64,000 nucleotides of DNA from Cupriavidus cauae (GTDB taxonomy: Bacteria; Pseudomonadota; Gammaproteobacteria; Burkholderiales; Burkholderiaceae), in the NCBI RefSeq assembly GCF_008632125.1, contig NZ_VWRN01000010.1:31841-95840 (forward strand). Reading direction: 5' to 3'. Of the stretch, positions 59,388-64,000 are shown piece after piece. The translations under genes and the position numbers were made by a program. Below the pieces are notes generated by a model. That model worked only from the letters and a program-made list of their open reading frames with translations. It did no database searches and was not told the origin of the DNA. The stretch's first letter is position 1; each line of letters begins with the position of its first letter.

Positions 59388-60335
59388 TTACGCGTAACGG
59401 TAGCCGAAGGCCGACTCGAACATCTGGCCGATCTGCTCGCGCGAGACCTTGTAGTTCTGCGGCCCCTGGTGCGCGATCTTGATCGCGCCCATCAGACTCG
59501 CGAGCCGGCCGGTAGTTTCCCAGTCGAGGCCTTCCTCGATGCCGTACAGCAGGCCGCCGCGGAAGGCGTCGCCGCAGCCGGTCGGATCGACGACCCGTTC
59601 GGCCTGCACCGCGGGAATATTGTACTGCCGGCCATCGGCGTGAATGGTGGCGCCGCGCTCGCCGTGCGTCACGATGAAGGCGCGCACGCGCGCCGCCACC
59701 TCGGCGCTGCTCCAGCCGGTGCGCGACAGCAGCACCTGGCCTTCGTAATCGTTGACCGTCACGTAGCTGGCCAGCTCGACGAACTGGCGCAGGTCCTCGC
59801 CGTCGAACAGCGGCATCGCCTGGCCCAGGTCGAAGATGAACGGAATGCCGGCCTCGGCGAATTGCCGGGCGTGGTGCAGCATCCCTTCGCGGCTGTCCGG
59901 CGCGACGATGCCCAGCCGGGGCGCGCGTTCGCCCTTGAGCGCGTCCTGCACCTGCGACAGCTGCGACTGGCTCATCGCGCCCGGATGGAAGGCGGTGATC
60001 TGGTTGTTCTCCAGATCGGTGGTGATCATCGCCTGCGCGGTGAAGGTGCCGGGCAGCGTGCGGATGTGCTCGGTGCCGATGCCGAGTTCGCGCAGGTAGT
60101 CCAGGTACGGGCCGGCATCCTCGCCGACCGTCGCCATCACCACCGGCTCGCCGCCGAGCAGCTTCAGGCTGTAGGCGATATTGCCCGCGCAGCCGCCGAA
60201 CTCGCGGCGCATGCCGGGGACCAGGAAGGACACATTGAGCATGTGGATCTGGTCCGGCAGGATGTGTTCGCGGAACCTGCCTTCGAACGTCATGATGGTG
60301 TCGTAGGCGACGGAGCCGCAGATCAGGCTGGGCAT
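59388..60335 (-). CDS. PfkB family sugar or nucleoside kinase
   Basis: A 315-residue ribokinase-fold kinase. The first PfkB signature lies near FGGCAGNIAYSLKLLGG and the second in VVDPTGCGDAFRGGLLYG, with the catalytic Asp in GCGDAF. The N-terminus SLICGSVAYDTIMTFEGRF resembles adenosine kinases annotated in betaproteobacteria, but substrate cannot be assigned with certainty. It shares its strand with the SlyB-like gene 20 bp downstream; a palindromic element separates it from tpx. Confidence 0.87.
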   Translation of the reverse strand: MPSLICGSVAYDTIMTFEGRFREHILPDQIHMLNVSFLVPGMRREFGGCAGNIAYSLKLLGGEPVVMATVGEDAGPYLDYLRELGIGTEHIRTLPGTFTAQAMITTDLENNQITAFHPGAMSQSQLSQVQDALKGERAPRLGIVAPDSREGMLHHARQFAEAGIPFIFDLGQAMPLFDGEDLRQFVELASYVTVNDYEGQVLLSRTGWSSAEVAARVRAFIVTHGERGATIHADGRQYNIPAVQAERVVDPTGCGDAFRGGLLYGIEEGLDWETTGRLASLMGAIKIAHQGPQNYKVSREQIGQMFESAFGYRYA

Positions 60336-60391
60336 GGATGCTCCAAGGTGTTTTGGTTCTGGTGGATCGCTGGTGGTGCTGCTTGTTTTTT

Positions 60392-60415
60392 CCCTCTCCC
60401 GTGGGCGGGAGAGGG
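60392..60415. repeat. REP-like palindrome, copy 2
   Basis: The same arms as at 53730-53753, CCCTCTCCCG and CGGGAGAGGG, with loop TGGG. It lies between tpx and the PfkB gene. The adjoining T run is on the plus strand upstream side, so it is not a terminator for tpx. Confidence 0.8.
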
Positions 60416-60427
60416 CAACACGCTCGC

Positions 60428-60928
60428 TTACTTCAACGCCGCCAGCGCCGCGTCATAGTCCGGCTCGTTCTTGATTTCCGGCACCAGCTGGCTGTAGGTC
60501 ACCGTGTCGTTCTGGTCCAGCACCACCACCGCGCGGGCCGTCACGCCGGCCAGCGGGCCGCTCTGGATGTCGACGCCGTAGTCGTGCTTGAACTGCGCGC
60601 CGCGCATCGTCGACAGCGGCACCACGTTGCTCAGGCCTTCCGCGGTGCAGAAGCGGCCCATCGCGAACGGCAGGTCGGCCGAGATGGTCAGCACCACGGT
60701 GTCGGCCAGCGCGCTGGCCTTCTCGTTGAACTTGCGGGCGGAGGCCTGGCACACCGGCGTGTCCAGGCTCGGCACGATATTGAGGACCTTGCGCTTGCCG
60801 GCGAAGTCGGCCAGCGTCACGTCCTTCAGGTCCTTGCCGACCAGCGAGAATGCGGGGGCCTTGTCACCGGGTTGGGGAAATTTGCCGCCGACTTCGATCG
60901 GGTTGCCGCCGAGGGTCACAGTGCTCAT
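60428..60928 (-). CDS. tpx: Thiol peroxidase Tpx
   Basis: A 166-residue atypical 2-Cys peroxiredoxin, likely periplasmic or cytosolic, that reduces peroxides with thioredoxin. Peroxidatic C60 is in PSLDTPVC and the resolving C94 in GRFCTAEG, matching E. coli positions. The start [15 protein letters not shown] is the family N-terminus, with AGGAG ahead; upstream open frame is shadow. It follows the DUF3426 gene by about 120 bp, probably with its own promoter. Confidence 0.97.
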   Translation of the reverse strand: MSTVTLGGNPIEVGGKFPQPGDKAPAFSLVGKDLKDVTLADFAGKRKVLNIVPSLDTPVCQASARKFNEKASALADTVVLTISADLPFAMGRFCTAEGLSNVVPLSTMRGAQFKHDYGVDIQSGPLAGVTARAVVVLDQNDTVTYSQLVPEIKNEPDYDAALAALK

Positions 60929-61046
60929 GGTCGCTCCTGGTTGAGGGGGACGCGGCGCGCGCGGCCGGATGCCGCGGCGGCGCATCCCGGGGAATTCGAG
61001 GATGGTTCGGGTGTTCGGCGATGCATCAGCGATGCATTCGGGATGC

Positions 61047-62039
61047 TCAGGGATAAAACACCGACACGCGGTAGTTGTCCGCTGCCTGCCGAGTCCGGAA
61101 TCGTACCTGAAGGGGCAGCTCGGCGCCCGCCTGCAGGCCCGCGGCGCCATCCGGATCGCGCGCGCGGTGGGCCGCCGGGAGGTAGTCGGCCGGCATCAGC
61201 ACGCGCCGCTGCAGCGGGCGGTCCTGCGCGTCGGTCAGCACCAGCTCGATCGCCGGCAGCGCCACCACCGCGCGGCCCTGGTTGCGCAGCGTCATCGTCA
61301 GCAGATAGTCCTCGGTGCCGGCATCGGGCATCTGCAGTTGCGAGCCGTCGATGCGCAGCGCGGACAGCTGCTTCGCCGACGGCACGCGGCAGCCCAGCGG
61401 CGCGCAGGCGGCCTCGAGCCACGGCCGCAGCGCGGGCACGCGTCCGGCCAGTTCGGTGCGCCACAGCAGCGCCGCGGCGAGCAGTGCCAGCAGTGCGGCC
61501 AGTACCGCGGCGGCCGCGGCCCAGCGCAGGCGACGGCGGCGTGCGGCCGCCCGCCGCGCCGCCAGTGCGGCCTCTTCGGGCGTGCCGGACAGATCGGCGG
61601 AGAAGGGAACGGTGTCGGGGGCGGCGCCGCCTTGCCAGCGGCGCATGGCGTGTTCGCGCGCGATCGCGCTCGGGGCGATCTCGTTGGATTCGGCGGCCCG
61701 TGCGCGCAGATAACCGCCGGCGCTCAGGCCGGCTTTGGTGCCGACGTTGGTGCCGACGTTGGTGCGGGCGTTTGCGTCGGCGTTTGCGTTGGGTTGGGCA
61801 GTGGTCCCGACGTTGGTGCCGGTGTTGGCGTCGGCGCTGGCGTCGGCATTGGTGCCAACGTCGCTGTCGGCATTGGTGCCCGCATTGGTGTCCGCATCGC
61901 TGCCGGCGTTCGTGCCGGCGTTGGCACCGGAGCGGGTGCCAGGGTCCATGCCGCCATCGCGGCCGGCATGCCGCGGCCCGGCCTCGCGCCGGGCGTCTTC
62001 AGGGAGTTCGGAGTGATCGGCGTCAGGGGCGGGTGCCAT
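61047..62039 (-). CDS. DUF3426 membrane protein without its zinc ribbon
   Basis: A 330-residue protein. After a repetitive N-terminus comes a basic stretch, one membrane helix (about 172-193) and a periplasmic-type DUF3426 domain ([34 protein letters not shown]). Family members next to prmA usually begin with a CxxC...CxxC zinc ribbon; here there is none. Instead residues 38-102 are Gly/Thr/Asn/Asp-rich repeats. It overlaps the end of prmA by 17 bp. Function of the family is unknown. The start is the first ATG in the frame, so a lost N-terminus is possible. Confidence 0.75.
   Translation of the reverse strand: MAPAPDADHSELPEDARREAGPRHAGRDGGMDPGTRSGANAGTNAGSDADTNAGTNADSDVGTNADASADANTGTNVGTTAQPNANADANARTNVGTNVGTKAGLSAGGYLRARAAESNEIAPSAIAREHAMRRWQGGAAPDTVPFSADLSGTPEEAALAARRAAARRRRLRWAAAAAVLAALLALLAAALLWRTELAGRVPALRPWLEAACAPLGCRVPSAKQLSALRIDGSQLQMPDAGTEDYLLTMTLRNQGRAVVALPAIELVLTDAQDRPLQRRVLMPADYLPAAHRARDPDGAAGLQAGAELPLQVRFRTRQAADNYRVSVFYP
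61730..61930. repeat. Degenerate GTGCCGACGTTG-type repeats inside the DUF3426 gene
   Basis: Units related to GTTGGTGCCGACG recur with 3-bp periodicity and encode the GTN(V/A)GTN(A/V) stretch. The sequence keeps the reading frame throughout. Confidence 0.8.
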
Positions 62040-62934
62040 GCAGACACACCCAGCCTTCGTCGCTGCGCCAGACGCTCAGCGGCAGCCACGGCGCATAGGC
62101 GGCGGCGACCTCGTCGGCCTGCCGTTCGAGCACGCCCGACAGCACCAGCCGGCCGCCCGGCCGTACCCGCGCGCTCAGCATCGCGGCCATCAGCTTCAGC
62201 GGGTTGGACAGGATATTGGCGACCACCAGGTCGTGGGTCGTGGCGCCGGTGGAGGCAGCCAATGCCGCGGCGTCGTCCGGCAGCGCGAAGGTCGCGCTGA
62301 CACGGTTGCGCTCGGCGTTGTAGCGCGAGGCCTCGACCGCGTTCGGATCGATATCGACGCCGAGCGTGTCGCCGGCGCCGAGCTTCTTCGCGACGATGGC
62401 CAGGATGCCCGAGCCGCAGCCGTAGTCGAGCACGGTCTCGCCCGGGATCAGGTTCTGCTCGAGCCACTGCATGCACAGCCGCGTGGTCGGATGGCTGCCG
62501 GTGCCGAAGGCCAGGCCCGGATCGAGTTCGAGCACGACGGCGTCGGGTTCCGGGGCATCGTGCCAGGACGGCACCACCCAGATGCGCTCGCCGATGCGGA
62601 TCGGCTCGAACTGCGACTGCGTCAGCCGCACCCAGTCCTGGTCCTCGACGCTGCGCACCTCGCTGGCTGGCACCGCGCAGCCCAGCGCGTTGGCCGCGGC
62701 GGCCAGCACCAGCGCCGGGTCGGTGTCCGCGTCGAACAGCGCCACCAGCCGCGAGTGCTGCCATGCCAGCCGGGTCGGTTCCATGCCCGGCTCGCCAAAC
62801 AGCGGCTGCTCATCGGGCGTGTCGGCGTCAGCGTCCTCGACCGAGACCGACAGCGCTCCCAGCTCGAACAGCGCGTCGGACCAGGCCTCGGCCTGATCCT
62901 GGGCAATCTCGATTACACATTCCTGAAATGCCAC
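62023..62934 (-). CDS. prmA: Ribosomal protein L11 methyltransferase PrmA
   Basis: PrmA trimethylates L11 using S-adenosylmethionine. The 303-residue protein has the substrate-recognition N-terminal domain ([20 protein letters not shown]) and a SAM-binding core with [20 protein letters not shown] and [16 protein letters not shown]. The motif [16 protein letters not shown] precedes it. Length is typical. It lies between accC and the DUF3426 gene, all on the minus strand, the common order in this group. Confidence 0.97.
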   Translation of the reverse strand: MAFQECVIEIAQDQAEAWSDALFELGALSVSVEDADADTPDEQPLFGEPGMEPTRLAWQHSRLVALFDADTDPALVLAAAANALGCAVPASEVRSVEDQDWVRLTQSQFEPIRIGERIWVVPSWHDAPEPDAVVLELDPGLAFGTGSHPTTRLCMQWLEQNLIPGETVLDYGCGSGILAIVAKKLGAGDTLGVDIDPNAVEASRYNAERNRVSATFALPDDAAALAASTGATTHDLVVANILSNPLKLMAAMLSARVRPGGRLVLSGVLERQADEVAAAYAPWLPLSVWRSDEGWVCLHGTRP

Positions 62935-63028
62935 GCGCTTTCCCCATGCTGGCCGCCTGCCGTGGTCGGCGGGGCGGCCGTCAAACTGCCTGCTGCAGCC
63001 GGCCCGGCTCGGACCGGCCCGAACCGGC

Positions 63029-64000
63029 TCAGACCTTCTCGCCCTTGGCCACGCTCTTCTGGGCCAGGCGGTGCTCCAGATAATGGATGCTGGTGCCGCC
63101 TTCGACGAAGTTGGCGTCGAGCATCAGCTCGCGGTGCAGCGGCACATTGGTCAGGATGCCGTCGACCACCATCTCCGACAGCGCGATCCGCATGCGCGCG
63201 ATGGCCTGCTCGCGGGTGGCGCCGTAGGTGATCAGCTTGCCGATCATCGAATCGTAGTGCGGCGGCACGAAATAGCCATCATACGCGTGCGAATCGACCC
63301 GCACGCCGGGGCCGCCCGGCGCGTGCCAGGCGGTGATGCGGCCCGGCGACGGCGTGAACTTGAACGGATCTTCGGCGTTCACGCGGCATTCGATCGCGTG
63401 GCCGCGGAACTGCACGTCCTTCTGGCGATAGCGCAGCTTCTCGCCGAAGGCGATGCGGATCTGCTCCTGCACGATGTCGATGCCGGTGATCATCTCGGTC
63501 ACCGGATGCTCGACCTGCACGCGCGTGTTCATCTCGATGAAGTAGAACTCGTTGTTTTCGTACAGGAACTCGAACGTGCCGGCGCCGCGGTAGCCGATCT
63601 TCTTGCAGGCCTCGGCGCAGCGGTCGCCGATCCGCTCGATCAGGCGGCGCGGAATGTGCGGTGCCGGCGCTTCCTCGATGACCTTCTGGTGGCGGCGCTG
63701 CATCGAGCAGTCGCGCTCGCCCAGCCAGATCGCCTGGCGATGCTGGTCGGCCAGCACCTGGATCTCGATATGCCGGGGGTTCTCCAGGAATTTCTCCATG
63801 TAGACCTCCGGATTGCCGAACGCGCGGCCCGCCTCCTCGCGCGTCATGTTGACGGCGTTCAGCAGCGCGGCCTCGGTGTGCACCACGCGCATGCCGCGCC
63901 CGCCGCCGCCGCCGGCCGCCTTGATGATGACCGGATAGCCGACCCGGCGCGCGGTAGCCAGGATCTCCTTCGGATCCTCGGGCAGCGCACCTTCGGAGCC
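63029..64000 (-). CDS. accC: Biotin carboxylase AccC (C-terminal part; 5' end outside window)
   Basis: AccC is the biotin carboxylase subunit of acetyl-CoA carboxylase, the first step of fatty-acid synthesis. About 323 residues are present. The ATP-grasp glycine loop ([15 protein letters not shown]) opens the visible part, then [18 protein letters not shown], the metal site [19 protein letters not shown] and the C-terminal [13 protein letters not shown]. The frame runs off the window at 64000; a start near the usual 450 residues and accB upstream are expected beyond it. Confidence 0.97.
   Translation of the reverse strand, partial: GSEGALPEDPKEILATARRVGYPVIIKAAGGGGGRGMRVVHTEAALLNAVNMTREEAGRAFGNPEVYMEKFLENPRHIEIQVLADQHRQAIWLGERDCSMQRRHQKVIEEAPAPHIPRRLIERIGDRCAEACKKIGYRGAGTFEFLYENNEFYFIEMNTRVQVEHPVTEMITGIDIVQEQIRIAFGEKLRYRQKDVQFRGHAIECRVNAEDPFKFTPSPGRITAWHAPGGPGVRVDSHAYDGYFVPPHYDSMIGKLITYGATREQAIARMRIALSEMVVDGILTNVPLHRELMLDANFVEGGTSIHYLEHRLAQKSVAKGEKV

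Noticed and set aside
60392..60415. Palindrome as a terminator for tpx
   Set aside because: On the tpx strand the hairpin is followed by A residues, not T residues.

Overview
The window is a GC-rich chromosomal segment of a betaproteobacterium, most likely a Burkholderiaceae member close to Cupriavidus/Ralstonia. This placement rests on protein resemblance and gene order recognised from memory: the 3' half of the division/cell-wall cluster followed by a peroxiredoxin, lpxC, dciA, secA and argJ; the block pilB-pilC-pilD-coaE-zapD-yacG; a Lys/Ala-rich H1-like protein; and rplU-rpmA-obgE followed by proB. No search could be run. Most of the window is core housekeeping DNA. Accessory character appears mainly between about 43.3 and 59 kb.

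Layout. 0-10 kb: end of the dcw cluster (a repeated ftsW-tail-like unit, murG, murC, ddlB, ftsQ, ftsA, ftsZ) with several 4-bp ATGA overlaps, then a Prx5-type peroxiredoxin, lpxC and divergent dciA. 10-16 kb: secA, argJ, a DUF815 ATPase coupled to a MutT-type Nudix hydrolase. 16-23 kb (minus strand): pilB-pilC-pilD-coaE-zapD-yacG, tRNA-Pro(CGG) and ispB. 23-32.6 kb: rplU-rpmA, obgE, proB, CNP1-like lipoprotein and rppH (minus), proS, a lytic transglycosylase coupled to a prolyl-4-hydroxylase-like dioxygenase, and a LysE exporter. 32.7-37 kb: hpt and ffh (minus), then a CcsA/YpjD-like protein, a PP0621-like protein and ampD. 37-42 kb: nrdA-nrdB behind a textbook pair of NrdR boxes. 42-47 kb: DUF445 protein, a pentapeptide-repeat protein, rdgC, a Ysc84-type lipoprotein and a lipoprotein gene broken by an in-frame amber codon. 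47-51.5 kb: a giant indolepyruvate ferredoxin oxidoreductase and a divergent Lrp/AsnC regulator with palindromic sites between them. 51.6-56.4 kb (minus): MFS transporter, amidohydrolase, frameshifted LysR regulator, aldo/keto reductase. 56.4-58.6 kb: about 1 kb of gene-poor repetitive DNA, a probable frameshifted small gene, and the H1-like protein. 58.9-64 kb (minus): accC (cut by the window edge), prmA, a DUF3426 protein lacking its usual zinc ribbon, tpx, a PfkB kinase and a glycine-zipper lipoprotein.

How the genes work together. The first third is envelope growth and division (MurG/MurC/Ddl make lipid II precursors, FtsQ/A/Z and ZapD build the divisome, LpxC starts lipid A, SecA exports). 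The pil block assembles type IV pili. The nrd genes supply dNTPs under NrdR control.

The most unusual feature is not a classical system but a pattern: many junctions between housekeeping genes carry short, locus-specific tandem repeats (units from 3 to 113 bp). The strongest is a perfect 113-bp tandem unit before murG that builds a chain of overlapping 38-codon mini-ORFs. Three apparently broken genes (46.6, 53.1, 57.6 kb) lie in or near the accessory stretch. No CRISPR array, prophage, transposase or rRNA gene was seen.
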